NCBI GenBank assembly: GCA_023958095.1
Contig: JAMLGJ010000017.1
Coordinates: 1 to 64,000 of the forward strand
DNA length: 64,000 nt
Direction of reading: 5' to 3'
From: Microthrixaceae bacterium
GTDB lineage: Bacteria > Actinomycetota > Acidimicrobiia > Acidimicrobiales > Microtrichaceae
Shown here: in pieces, positions 51,235 through 61,104 of the stretch
Layout: each line of letters begins with the position of its first letter
Position numbering within the stretch: the first letter of the stretch is position 1
Made by a program: the position numbers and the translations under genes
The notes under the pieces: model-generated
What the model was told of the DNA's origin: nothing
What the model saw: the letters and a program-made list of their open reading frames with translations, nothing else
The model's database searches: none

Positions 51235-52284
51235 TTGCGACAGCTCCACTTCGCCAGCGACAACAACGCAGGGGTCGCTCCCCCGGTACTCGACGCCGTC
51301 GTGGCGGAGGCGGCCCGCACCGACGCGGCCTACGGCTGGGACTCGACCTCCCAACGGATGGAGGAGGCCCTCGCCGATGTGTTCGAACGCCCCGTGGAGG
51401 TGTTCTGCGTTCCCACCGGAACCGCGGCGAACGCGCTCTGCCTGGCAGCCACCAACCCGGTGTGGGGTGGCGTGGTGTGCCACGAGCGTGCCCACATCGT
51501 GGTCGACGAGTGCGCGGCACCGACCGCCCTGGGCGGTGGGCTGACCCTGCTCCCCGTGCCCGCGGAGCACGGCCGCCTCGAAGCCGGCGCCGTCGCGGCG
51601 TTCCTCGATGCGCGCCACGACACCGGGGTGCACTCAGTGCCCGCAACGAGCATCTCGATCACCCAGGCGACCGAAGCCGGCACCAGGTATGCCCCTGACG
51701 ACATCGCAGCCCTGGCCGACCTGGCCCACGGCCGTGGCATGGCGCTCCACATGGACGGCGCGCGCTTCGCGAATGCGGTCGCCGCAGCCGGTTCCACACC
51801 GGCGGAGCTCTCCTGGCGCAGCGGGGTGGACATCATGTCCCTCGGAGCCACCAAGGGCGGCGCCCTCGCCGCCGAGGCCATCGTGGCCTTCGACGAGTCC
51901 CGTCGCGAACCGCTGGAACGCCTCCGGAAGCGCAGCGGCCATCTGCTGTCCAAGCAGCGGTTCGCGGCCGCGCAGTTCAACGCGTGGTTCGAATCGGGTC
52001 GGTGGCTCGGCCTCGCGGACCACGCCAACCAGCAGGCCCAGCGCCTCGCGGAGGGACTCACGGCGATCGGGGTGCCGCTGGCGCATCCCGTGGAGGCGAA
52101 CATCGTCTTCGCGGACCTGGAACCGGCCGCGATCGACAATGCACGGGCCGCCGGTGCCCAGTTCTACATGGATGATCCCGTCGCCAACCCCGACGGAACC
52201 AGGCGCATACGGCTGGTGACCAGCTGGTCCACCGAACCCGACGATGTGGACGCCCTTCTGGCCGCCCTCTCGGCAATGATGTGA
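51235..52284 (+). CDS. Low-specificity L-threonine aldolase family (PLP enzyme)
   Basis: A 349-residue fold-type I PLP enzyme of the beta-eliminating lyase/threonine aldolase family. FASDNNAG at the N-terminus, PTGTAAN (phosphate contact), HMDGARFANA (Asp that binds the pyridine nitrogen) and SLGATKGGALAAEA with the Schiff-base Lys are present. It would cleave L-threonine or allo-threonine to glycine and acetaldehyde. The start is TTG 51235, 8 bp after the ecm stop, so the genes are probably cotranscribed. A metabolic link to ecm is not obvious. Confidence 0.9.
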   Translation: MRQLHFASDNNAGVAPPVLDAVVAEAARTDAAYGWDSTSQRMEEALADVFERPVEVFCVPTGTAANALCLAATNPVWGGVVCHERAHIVVDECAAPTALGGGLTLLPVPAEHGRLEAGAVAAFLDARHDTGVHSVPATSISITQATEAGTRYAPDDIAALADLAHGRGMALHMDGARFANAVAAAGSTPAELSWRSGVDIMSLGATKGGALAAEAIVAFDESRREPLERLRKRSGHLLSKQRFAAAQFNAWFESGRWLGLADHANQQAQRLAEGLTAIGVPLAHPVEANIVFADLEPAAIDNARAAGAQFYMDDPVANPDGTRRIRLVTSWSTEPDDVDALLAALSAMM

Positions 52285-52366
52285 CATGTGGCCACAGGGG
52301 CCCGAACGCCCCTCGGACACGCGTGCAAAGCTCAGGGATCAGCCGCACCCGGCCGATGGGAGGTGT

Positions 52367-53308
52367 GTGATCGACACGCGGACAATGGCAGTCGTCGTGG
52401 GCGTCGTGAGCCTGGGTTTCGGCATCGGAGCGACCGTGGCGTCCACACCGGCGCTGGGCCTCGGCGCGGGCGTTCTCGGGCTGCTCGCCGGGCTCATGGC
52501 ACTCGTCGGGAACAACCAGCGCCCGGCCGCACCGGAGCACACCGCGACGGACGCCGGGACAGCCGGGGCCAGCCCCGTGGAGGACTCACCGCAGCCCACT
52601 CCACGGGTCGGCGACTCCAGCGACGCGGCCCGTCCCGGGCACTTCGACAGTGGGCGACCCGGCTCACCCCCGGCCGAACCGGAGACGGTGGCCCCCCCGG
52701 CAACGGTGGGCGAGCCGGAAGCCTCCGTCGACCCCGTGGATGTCCCCGCGGCCCCGGCGCCGGAGGGCCCCGGGGCCACCGGCGGGGAAGCCACCCCTCC
52801 CAGTGGGTCGGGTGGACCCGACCCCTCGGGTGAACGTACGAGCACCCCCCTGACCGACGAGGTCACCGGGTTGTTCTCGCAGGACTACCTCGTCGCCGCA
52901 CTCGAGGGGCGCCTCGCGGCAGCCCGACGGCACCTCCGCCCGGTCGCCCTGGCGGTGATGGACGTGCACCAGGGTCTGCCCGGCGAGAGCGCGGACCCTG
53001 CGGATCCGGTCGTGGTCGCCAAGGCGATCACCGACACCGTGCGGGACTCCGACATCGCCTGCCGGCTGGACAACGGCAGCTTCGGGTTGATACTCGAGGA
53101 CACCCCCGAGAACGGTGCGGTGTGGACCGTCGAGCGGATCCGGCGCAACCTCGTGAGCACCTCCGGACACCACACCATGTGGGCAGGTGTGGCCTGCTAC
53201 CCGGCACATGCGTTCGAGGGAAGCGGCCTGCTCGACCAGGTCGACGAGGCGCTCGCCGCGGCGCGGGAGTGGAACCAGGACCGCATCGAGGTCGCGATCC
53301 CCGAGTAG
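52367..53308 (+). CDS. Membrane protein with degenerate GGDEF domain
   Basis: A 313-residue protein. Two N-terminal membrane spans (TMAVVVGVVSLGFGIGAT and LGLGAGVLGLLAGLMALVG) precede a long Pro/Gly-rich disordered linker (about 50-165) and a GGDEF-fold domain beginning LTDEVTGLFSQDYLVAAL. The GGDEF signature is replaced by LDNGSF and the metal-binding FDxD by MDVHQG, so diguanylate cyclase activity is unlikely. It may bind nucleotides or act as a scaffold. GTG 52367 follows GGGAGG closely; ATG 52385 is an alternative. Confidence 0.7.
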   Translation: MIDTRTMAVVVGVVSLGFGIGATVASTPALGLGAGVLGLLAGLMALVGNNQRPAAPEHTATDAGTAGASPVEDSPQPTPRVGDSSDAARPGHFDSGRPGSPPAEPETVAPPATVGEPEASVDPVDVPAAPAPEGPGATGGEATPPSGSGGPDPSGERTSTPLTDEVTGLFSQDYLVAALEGRLAAARRHLRPVALAVMDVHQGLPGESADPADPVVVAKAITDTVRDSDIACRLDNGSFGLILEDTPENGAVWTVERIRRNLVSTSGHHTMWAGVACYPAHAFEGSGLLDQVDEALAAAREWNQDRIEVAIPE

Positions 53309-53312
53309 GCGA

Positions 53313-53366
53313 CCTCAGCCCCCTCGACTGCCTCAGTCCCCGCTACTGCCTCAGTCCCCGGGACCG
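53313..53366. repeat. 18-bp imperfect tandem repeat, three copies
   Basis: Three 18-bp units starting CCTCAG(C/T)CCCC lie between convergent genes. The third copy contains the stop codon of the CoA-transferase gene. Confidence 0.7.
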
Positions 53367-54496
53367 CGTCGCGCGGCATCGAGTTCCTCGGTGATGCCCG
53401 CACGGTCGGCATCCATCGCGCGACCCGCCCAGCGGATCGAACCCGGGGTCGCGGACAGCCTCGCGATCAGCTGCTGCATGGGCACCCCGTCCACTTCCGC
53501 CACCGCCCCGCGCGCGCGGAAGTGCTCGTCCGCGAACACGTCCGCCATGTCGTACACGGGTGCGGCGGCGACGTCGGCGGCGCGGAGCTGCTCCATCGCC
53601 TCGTCGAGGCCGCGCTCGCCGATCCACTCCGCAACGGCGGAATCGACCATCTCGCGGTTCTCCCTGCGGGCCTCGAAGGTCGCGACCTGCGGACCGGAGA
53701 GTCCGACCAGTTCCATGAGCCGCTCGGCCACCGACGCGGCCGAGGTGGAGATCGCTATCCAACGGCCGTCCGCACACCGGTAGGTGTTGCGCGGAACGGT
53801 GTAGGGAACACCGCCGGAGAGGCGGGGCTGGAGCTCCCCGGTGGTTCCGTAGAGCGCCACCAACGGTCCCATGAGCTGGAGCATCGACTCGAGCAGGTTG
53901 ACGTCCACCACCTGACCGACCCCCGAATGGACCGCGACCATCGTCGCGAACGCCGCGGCCAGCGCGCTCACCTCGTCGGTCAGCGCGATCGGTGGCAGGA
54001 GCGGCTTGCCGTCGGGGTCCCCGGATATCGCGGCATAGCCCGACAGTGCCTCTGCCTGGGTGGCGAATCCCGGCAGGTCCGCGTAGGGACCGTCCTGGCC
54101 GTACCCACTCACGCGCGTCACGACCAGACGGGGGTTGCTGGCGATCAGGTCCTGCGGGTCCAGACCGAGACGCTCGAGGGTTCCCGGGCGGAAGTTCTCC
54201 ACCAGCACATCCGCTGTGTCGCACAGCGAGCGCATGGTTCCCAGATCCTCGGTTGACTTGAGATCGAGGGTGATGCAGCGCTTGTTGCGTCCGAGCAGCT
54301 TCCACCAGAGCGTCTCGCCGTCGCGGGGATCCCTCCAGCCCATCGAACGGGCGGTGTCACCGCTGCCGGGACGCTCCACCTTGATCACGTCCGCCCCGAA
54401 GTCACCCAGGTAGCGCGCCGCGCCGGGGCCGGCCACGACGGTCGCCAGGTCTATGACTCGCAGGTCGGCCAGGGGTCCCGGACTCGTTCGTTCCAC
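53351..54496 (-). CDS. CaiB/BaiF family CoA-transferase (class III)
   Basis: A 381-residue family III CoA-transferase. LRVIDLATVVAGPGAARYLGDFGADVIKVE at the N-terminus (given here as family landmark), RNKRCITLDLK, VLVENFRPG and the catalytic-Asp region VVDVNLLESML are typical. It exchanges CoA between carboxylic acids by covalent anhydride and thioester intermediates. GTG 54496 is chosen over 54532 because the family begins near LADLRVIDL. It diverges from the alpha/beta-hydrolase lipoprotein gene (54 bp). The substrate is unknown. Confidence 0.9.
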   Translation of the reverse strand: MERTSPGPLADLRVIDLATVVAGPGAARYLGDFGADVIKVERPGSGDTARSMGWRDPRDGETLWWKLLGRNKRCITLDLKSTEDLGTMRSLCDTADVLVENFRPGTLERLGLDPQDLIASNPRLVVTRVSGYGQDGPYADLPGFATQAEALSGYAAISGDPDGKPLLPPIALTDEVSALAAAFATMVAVHSGVGQVVDVNLLESMLQLMGPLVALYGTTGELQPRLSGGVPYTVPRNTYRCADGRWIAISTSAASVAERLMELVGLSGPQVATFEARRENREMVDSAVAEWIGERGLDEAMEQLRAADVAAAPVYDMADVFADEHFRARGAVAEVDGVPMQQLIARLSATPGSIRWAGRAMDADRAGITEELDAARRGPGD

Positions 54497-54537
54497 ACCC
54501 GAATGCTTGCCCGCGCGCTGCGCGGGCACCAATGCCC

Positions 54538-54543
54538 TAGGGT
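54538..54543 (+). promoter_or_regulatory. -10 box of the hydrolase lipoprotein gene
   Basis: TAGGGT lies exactly 7 nt before ATG 54551. Confidence 0.55.
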
Positions 54544-54550
54544 GCTCGAC

Positions 54551-55711
54551 ATGTCCCGCCGACCCTTCGCGGTGGCCATCCTCGCTTCGGCCACACTGAT
54601 GCTGCTGGGAGCGTGCTCCCCGGAGGACACCGCTTCGTCGACGACCACCGCCGCCGAGGTGACGACCACCACCCGGGCGCCGGCGGAGCTGGCCGCACTT
54701 GTCGAGGAACCGGGGCCGTGGTCGGTGGGAGTTGGCGAGGCCGAGGTGACCGGGGCCCGCGACCGCACCCTTCCCGTGCAGATCTGGTACCCGGTCGACC
54801 CCGACGACACCGGCGAGGCGGAAGCGGCGACCTACCCGTTCCCCGGCCTGGAGGTGCCCTCACGGATGGGCCTGGCTGACGCGCCACCGGCCACCGGCCC
54901 GTTCCCACTGGTGGTCTACTCACACGGCAACGGGGGGCTCCGCTACGTCTCGTCGTTCCTGACCGAACACCTCGCCTCCCACGGTTTCATCGTCGTGGCG
55001 CCGGACCACACGGGCAACACCGCGATCGATGCCTTCGCGGGAACCAGCGACGACCGGGGCCAGGTGGCACTCGACCGCCCCGTCGACGTCTCCGCGACGA
55101 TCGATGCGGTCCTGGGCGGGGATCCGGGCTTCGAGTCCGTGTCCCCCCAGGTGGATCCCGACGAGGTGGCGGTCATCGGGCACAGCTTCGGGGGGTTCAC
55201 CGCCCTCGCGGTTGCAGGTGGCCTCGGCGAGCAGGACCCCGACGAGCGCGTGGAGGCGGTGGTGGGACTCGCCGCCGCCACCAACGGCCTCGGTGACGAC
55301 GTGCTCGAGGGGGTGCAGGCACCCACGATGCTCCTGTGGGCGACCGATGACGCCACGGTCGGGTTGTCCAACAACGCGGCACGACCCGACGAACTGGTGG
55401 CTGGTCGGCCATACGTGCGCGCCGACCTGGAAGGTGCTCAGCACCAGAGCTTCACCGACGTGTGCGACTACCGGGACCAGCTGGCGGCCATGCCCGATGC
55501 CCCCACCGCGATCGTCGAGGCCGTGGACGAGTACGCGGCGGAGGGCTGCCTCGACGGCCAGATGCCCATCGGGGATGCACACCGCATGATCAAGCGGCTG
55601 ACCACGGCGTTCCTGTTGGAGCAGCTGTTCGGCGACGACACCTACACGGTGCTGCTGGAATCCCCCACCGGTGACGATCCGACGCTCGACCGGCTGGAAC
55701 GCCGCGACTGA
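54551..55711 (+). CDS. Alpha/beta-hydrolase lipoprotein (PAF-acetylhydrolase/dienelactone-hydrolase-like)
   Basis: A 386-residue exported protein. The signal ends at the lipobox LLGAC, followed by a Thr-rich linker. The hydrolase fold shows VVYSHGNGGLRY (oxyanion), APDHTGNT, the nucleophile VIGHSFGGFTAL and a late WATDDATVG with the acid. The pattern resembles platelet-activating-factor acetylhydrolase-like proteins that cut ester-linked lipids. ATG 54551 is 7 nt after TAGGGT. The gene is convergent with the TIGR03086-like gene. Confidence 0.85.
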   Translation: MSRRPFAVAILASATLMLLGACSPEDTASSTTTAAEVTTTTRAPAELAALVEEPGPWSVGVGEAEVTGARDRTLPVQIWYPVDPDDTGEAEAATYPFPGLEVPSRMGLADAPPATGPFPLVVYSHGNGGLRYVSSFLTEHLASHGFIVVAPDHTGNTAIDAFAGTSDDRGQVALDRPVDVSATIDAVLGGDPGFESVSPQVDPDEVAVIGHSFGGFTALAVAGGLGEQDPDERVEAVVGLAAATNGLGDDVLEGVQAPTMLLWATDDATVGLSNNAARPDELVAGRPYVRADLEGAQHQSFTDVCDYRDQLAAMPDAPTAIVEAVDEYAAEGCLDGQMPIGDAHRMIKRLTTAFLLEQLFGDDTYTVLLESPTGDDPTLDRLERRD

Positions 55712-55737
55712 ACGCTCGCGGACTGGGCTAGCGGTCC

Positions 55738-56382
55738 TCAGCCGAGCAGGTTCACGCCCTCCGGCAGGGTGGCCCGGCCGGTGACCGACCGCAGCAGCAG
55801 GACCGGGTCAAGGACGTCGGGACGACGCGTGGACAGCTCGACCATGGCCTCCAGGGACACCCGCAGCGCGGTGGCCGGTGGAGCGGGGATCCGCTCGACA
55901 CCGAGGCCGGCGAGCACCTCTGCTATGTCCGTGCCGTGCACGACCAACTCGACCACGCGCGTGGGCAGGTAGTCCTGGAGCGTGATGCCGCCACCGAGGG
56001 TGCCCATGACCGCGGTGGCGGGAATCCGCTGCAGGGTGTTCTCCGCATCGTTGAACACCGAGGCCAGGAACTCGGGCACCGTCTGGTCAACCTCGGCGGC
56101 CTGGCTGTGCGTGCGCTGCGCGACCGCGTCGTGGATCGCCGGATCGGCCAGCACCGCCACGTAGTACTCCGCACCCGACATCAACGTCCGTTCGACCGAG
56201 GTGTCGGCATAGGCGGTGATCGTCGAAGCCGCCCTCGAGGTGTGGACGAACAGCTCCTGCAGGGTCCAGTCGCCGATCGCGGGGCTGTCCCACTGGTCGT
56301 CCGCCACGCAGTCTGCGAGTTCCAGCACGTAGCTGCTGGCCTCCCCGAAGGCACGCCTGACCCTTGCCGACTGCGATTCCAT
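55738..56382 (-). CDS. TIGR03086/mycothiol-dependent maleylpyruvate isomerase-like (DinB fold) protein
   Basis: A 214-residue protein of the DinB/MDMPI four-helix fold. WTLQELFVHTSRA (metal-binding His in this family) and the later VVELVVHGTDIAEVL match the TIGR03086 pattern. Some relatives use mycothiol; activity here is unknown. ATG 56382 is 7 nt after TAGGAT. It sits 10 bp downstream of the metallophosphoesterase gene on the same strand, but each has its own -10. Confidence 0.8.
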   Translation of the reverse strand: MESQSARVRRAFGEASSYVLELADCVADDQWDSPAIGDWTLQELFVHTSRAASTITAYADTSVERTLMSGAEYYVAVLADPAIHDAVAQRTHSQAAEVDQTVPEFLASVFNDAENTLQRIPATAVMGTLGGGITLQDYLPTRVVELVVHGTDIAEVLAGLGVERIPAPPATALRVSLEAMVELSTRRPDVLDPVLLLRSVTGRATLPEGVNLLG

Positions 56383-56389
56383 GGGAGGG

Positions 56390-56395
56390 ATCCTA
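56390..56395 (-). promoter_or_regulatory. -10 box of the TIGR03086-like gene
   Basis: TAGGAT on the minus strand lies exactly 7 nt before ATG 56382. It overlaps the end of the upstream metallophosphoesterase frame. Confidence 0.5.
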
Positions 56396-57415
56396 GGTTG
56401 GCTCCGAGGGGGCACGGACCACGAAGCAGCGGTCCCTGCTCCTGCCGAGGGCATAGGCCGGGTAGGCGCCGCCGAACATCCCGCGGGTCCGCTCGGTCCA
56501 CTCGAGTGCCCTCGTCCCGGTGATGCGGCGGTGGACCTGCAGGATCCCACCGTCGAACACCCGGTACTCGGCCCACGCACCGGGGAAGTCCTTCACGCAT
56601 GCCACCTCGGTGAAGGGCACCGCGGGGCATGCCTCGTGCCGCACCACCCGGTTGCGGTGCGTGTGACCCGCGAAGTAGCCCGCGAGCGCCGGACGCCGTG
56701 CGAAGGTGGCGACCAGCGATTCGCTCGCGTCGGGCAGGAGCCCGAAGGTCGAGTCGCGCCGCGGCTCACTGGAGGCATCCCAGAGCGGATGGTGGCCGAA
56801 CACGAGCACCGGTCGGTCTGCGCGCGCCGCGAGTTCGTCGAGCCGCTCCAGCTGCTCGGGTGTGAGGTCGCCGTTGGGCAGACCCTCGCGGGAGGTGTCG
56901 AGCAACACGACGATCACACCGGGAAGCTCACGCTGCTGGAAGGGGTCATCCGCCACCGCCAGCCGATGGAAGCTCTCGTGGTTTCCGCGCACCACCATCA
57001 GACGGCTCCCGAACGCGGGTTCGTACACCGAGCGGAAGGCCTCGTACTCGGCCATGGTGCCGGTCGAGGTGAGGTCGCCCTTCACGACCACCAGGTCCGG
57101 ATCCCACCGGGCGATGTCGTGCACCGCGGAACGGTTCATCACCGACGGGTACGGCTCGGCACCCTCGGGCACCGAGAACGTCGGCCACTCGTCGCTGTCG
57201 CCGATGCGTCCCGCCTCGGTCTCGCCGAAGTGGACGTCGTTGACCGTGGCGATCCTGCACAGCAGCTCACCGAAGCGGGGCAGCGTACGGGTGTTGATCC
57301 CGTCGGTGTCCACCACGGTGTCGGGTGGCAGGTCGCTCAACCGGGTTGCCCTGGGCCCGTGCCAGCAGACGACCTCGTCGTCCGCGACTGTCAGCAGTTC
57401 ACCTCGTTCGGCCAC
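56393..57415 (-). CDS. Calcineurin-like metallophosphoesterase
   Basis: A 340-residue enzyme with the five metal-binding blocks of the family: NDVHFG, VKGDLTSTG, RGNHES, FGHHP and AGHTHRN. Two metal ions in this site hydrolyse phosphoesters such as cyclic nucleotides. No signal peptide is present, so it acts in the cytosol. GTG 57415 is 6 nt after TATCCT. The neighbouring acyl-CoA carboxylase genes lie upstream on the same strand but give no link. The substrate is not predictable. Confidence 0.88.
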   Translation of the reverse strand: MAERGELLTVADDEVVCWHGPRATRLSDLPPDTVVDTDGINTRTLPRFGELLCRIATVNDVHFGETEAGRIGDSDEWPTFSVPEGAEPYPSVMNRSAVHDIARWDPDLVVVKGDLTSTGTMAEYEAFRSVYEPAFGSRLMVVRGNHESFHRLAVADDPFQQRELPGVIVVLLDTSREGLPNGDLTPEQLERLDELAARADRPVLVFGHHPLWDASSEPRRDSTFGLLPDASESLVATFARRPALAGYFAGHTHRNRVVRHEACPAVPFTEVACVKDFPGAWAEYRVFDGGILQVHRRITGTRALEWTERTRGMFGGAYPAYALGRSRDRCFVVRAPSEPT

Positions 57416-57421
57416 CGCCTC

Positions 57422-57427
57422 AGGATA
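57422..57427 (-). promoter_or_regulatory. -10 box of the metallophosphoesterase gene
   Basis: TATCCT on the minus strand lies 6 nt before GTG 57415. Confidence 0.5.
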
Positions 57428-57475
57428 CGACCGGCGCCGCGATCCGGGTTTCCGCTGCCCAGCTGGTGCAGTGGC

Positions 57476-57655
57476 TCAGGGCCTCGCGCGCCGGCTGTTG
57501 ATCGGGGCCGACCACCAACGGCCCGAGAACCTCCAGCGTGGCACCACATCCTGCTCCGGTTCGGCCTGCTGGGCGGCGGTCACGAGGGTCACCGCGGCGG
57601 CAATCGCCGCGGCCTCCTCGTCTGTGGGTTCGGGACGTGTGGAGAAGTCGGTCAT
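57476..57655 (-). CDS. accE: Acyl-CoA carboxylase epsilon subunit (AccE-like)
   Basis: A 59-residue protein starting MTDFSTRPEPTDEEAAAI and containing the RWRFSGRWWSAP block. This short Glu/Ala-rich helix followed by a Trp-rich patch is the pattern of the epsilon subunit of actinobacterial acyl-CoA carboxylases, which stabilises the biotin-carboxylase/carboxyltransferase complex. It starts 10 bp after the stop of the beta-subunit gene on the same strand and is certainly in its operon. The assignment rests on pattern and context. Confidence 0.8.
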   Translation of the reverse strand: MTDFSTRPEPTDEEAAAIAAAVTLVTAAQQAEPEQDVVPRWRFSGRWWSAPINSRRARP

Positions 57656-57665
57656 GGCGCGTGTC

Positions 57666-59216
<1,551 letters not shown>

Positions 59217-59223
59217 GGCCCCG

Positions 59224-59229
59224 AAGCTA
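59224..59229 (-). promoter_or_regulatory. -10 box of accD
   Basis: TAGCTT on the minus strand lies exactly 7 nt before ATG 59216. It forms a divergent pair with the LOG promoter at 59335. Confidence 0.55.
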
Positions 59230-59334
59230 CCCGTGGGCCCATTCGGGCTCCCAAAGGCCCGGCTGCGCAACCACGAGCGGATCCCCTGGAGCCGGATCCG
59301 CTGCACGCGTGCGGCGCACCCCGGCGGCGACCCG

Positions 59335-59340
59335 TAACCT
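59335..59340 (+). promoter_or_regulatory. -10 box of the LOG-family gene
   Basis: TAACCT lies exactly 7 nt before GTG 59348. Confidence 0.55.
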
Positions 59341-59347
59341 CGCGGGG

Positions 59348-59929
59348 GTGGAACCATCCCGCTCCGATTCCGGCCGGCCGCGCCTCGCGGTCTACTGCGC
59401 CTCGCGGCGCGGCTCCGACCCCGAGTTCGCCGAAGTCGCCCACAGGGTCGGAGCCGGCATGGCCGAGAGGGGAATCGACCTGGTCTTCGGGGGCGGCAGC
59501 ATCGGTCTGATGGGGGTCGTTGCGGATGCGGCCATCGCCGGCGGCAGCCACGCAGTGGGCGTGATCACCGAGCAGCTGCTCGACCGCGAGGTCGCACACC
59601 ACGGTGTCGACGAGATGCGCGTCGTGGCCGACATGCCGGCGCGCAAGCAGCAGATGTACGCCCTGGCGGACGCGTTCCTCACCCTGCCCGGGGGGATCGG
59701 CACCATGGAGGAGTTCTTCGAGGTGCTCACCTGGGGCTACCTCGGGTTGCATCCGAAGCCCATGGGCCTGCTCAACGTGAACGGCTACTACGACCCACTG
59801 CTCGGGTTCCTGGACCACGCGATCGACAAGGGGATGCTGAAGCCCACCGTGCTCAACCTCATAGCGGTGGGCCGCGACGAGACGATCCTGGACGACCTGC
59901 TCGGAGCCGCGGCGCTGAGGGTCTCATGA
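59348..59929 (+). CDS. LOG family (TIGR00730) cytokinin riboside 5'-monophosphate phosphoribohydrolase-like protein
   Basis: A 193-residue Rossmann-fold protein. The family motif PGGIGTMEEFFE and the nucleotide-binding VFGGGSIGLMG are complete, with ARKQQMYALADAF between them. LOG enzymes release nucleobases from nucleoside monophosphates. GTG 59348 is 7 nt after TAACCT. Its stop overlaps the DNA ligase start (ATGA), so the two are translationally coupled, perhaps a nucleotide-handling pair. Confidence 0.92.
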   Translation: MEPSRSDSGRPRLAVYCASRRGSDPEFAEVAHRVGAGMAERGIDLVFGGGSIGLMGVVADAAIAGGSHAVGVITEQLLDREVAHHGVDEMRVVADMPARKQQMYALADAFLTLPGGIGTMEEFFEVLTWGYLGLHPKPMGLLNVNGYYDPLLGFLDHAIDKGMLKPTVLNLIAVGRDETILDDLLGAAALRVS

Positions 59930-61032
59930 ACGACCTGTCGTTGCCGGTGGTGCCACCGGTCAAGCCCATGCTCGCAAAGGCCGCACGCGAGGTGCCCGCG
60001 GGCGAGTTCCTCTACGAACCCAAGTGGGACGGCTACCGCGCACTGGTGTTCCGCGACGGCGACACCGTCGAGATCACCTCGCGCAACACCAAGTCCCTCA
60101 CGCGCTACTTCCCCGAACTGCTCGGCTCGTTGCGTTCCCAGCTGCCCCAGCGCTGCGTGGTCGACGGTGAGCTCGTGGTGCCCGGTCCGGACGGGCTGGA
60201 CTTCGACCTGCTGGGGCAGCGGATCCATCCGGCCGAGTCGCGCATCGAGCGGCTCGCGGCGGAGACCCCGGCACACCTCGTCCTGTTCGACCTCCTGGCC
60301 CTCGGCGACACCGACCTGAGGCCACAGCCCCTTCGTGAACGGCGAGCGACCCTGGAGTCGATCGCCGGGTCGGCGCGTGCACCGCTGCACCTGACACCCG
60401 CAACGGTCGACCTCGCCCTCGCCCTGGAGTGGTTCGACCGATTCGACGGCGGCGGCTTCGACGGCGTGATGGCGAAGCCCCTCGACGCACCCTACGAGAG
60501 CGACAAGCGCTCCCAGACCAAGGTCAAGCACCACCGCAGCGTCGACTGCGTCGTGGCCGGCTATGCGGAGCACCGCAACGGTGGTGTCGGCTCGTTGAAG
60601 CTGGGCCTCTACGACCCGGGTGCAGTCGTCGCACCCGGTGCGCCGCCTCCGTTGCACCACGTGGGTGTGGCCAGTTCCTTCTCGGCATCCATGCGCCGGA
60701 CGCTCGTCGGTGAGCTGCAGCCCCTGGTCGAGGGCGCCGAGGACGGACACCCGTGGGCCGGCGCCCTCGACGCCGGGGACGCCGGGACGGACGCCTCACC
60801 GGCGAGGTTGCCCGGTTCCCCGAACAGGTGGTCAGCCGGGCGCGCCGGAGCCGACTGGGTCCCGCTGCGCCCCGAGCGCGTCGTGGAGGTGACCTGCGAG
60901 AACGTGAGCAACAGCCGCTTCAGGCACCCGGCCCGCTTCGTGCGCTGGCGGCCCGACAAGGACCCCCTCGAGTGCACGATGGACCAACTCGACACCCCCA
61001 CGCCCCCGGAGTTCCACGAGCTGTTCGACTGA
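59926..61032 (+). CDS. ATP-dependent DNA ligase
   Basis: A 368-residue ligase. The adenylated Lys is in EPKWDGYRAL (motif I), followed by VDGELVV (motif III), the FDLLAL block, DGVMAKPLDAPYE (motif IV) and KTKVKHHRSVDCVV-type motif V (as QTKVKHHR). A C-terminal OB fold holds ERVVEVTCEN. The length fits LigC-like enzymes without nuclease or polymerase modules. The ATG overlaps the LOG stop. The Ala/Gly-rich insert at about 270-300 is unusual. A role in DNA repair is likely. Confidence 0.92.
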   Translation: MNDLSLPVVPPVKPMLAKAAREVPAGEFLYEPKWDGYRALVFRDGDTVEITSRNTKSLTRYFPELLGSLRSQLPQRCVVDGELVVPGPDGLDFDLLGQRIHPAESRIERLAAETPAHLVLFDLLALGDTDLRPQPLRERRATLESIAGSARAPLHLTPATVDLALALEWFDRFDGGGFDGVMAKPLDAPYESDKRSQTKVKHHRSVDCVVAGYAEHRNGGVGSLKLGLYDPGAVVAPGAPPPLHHVGVASSFSASMRRTLVGELQPLVEGAEDGHPWAGALDAGDAGTDASPARLPGSPNRWSAGRAGADWVPLRPERVVEVTCENVSNSRFRHPARFVRWRPDKDPLECTMDQLDTPTPPEFHELFD

Positions 61033-61036
61033 CACC

Positions 61037-61079
61037 GGCCCCTGCCGGGCACCGCCGCTGCGGGGACCCGGCACGGGCC
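61037..61079. terminator. Hairpin between ligase and enoyl-CoA hydratase genes
   Basis: An outer 5-bp stem (GGCCC/GGGCC), a two-base internal loop and an inner 6-bp stem (GCCGGG/CCCGGC) lie between convergent stops. No T tract. Confidence 0.5.
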
Positions 61080-61104
61080 ACGCCCAGTTCCCCGGCAGCG
61101 GCGC

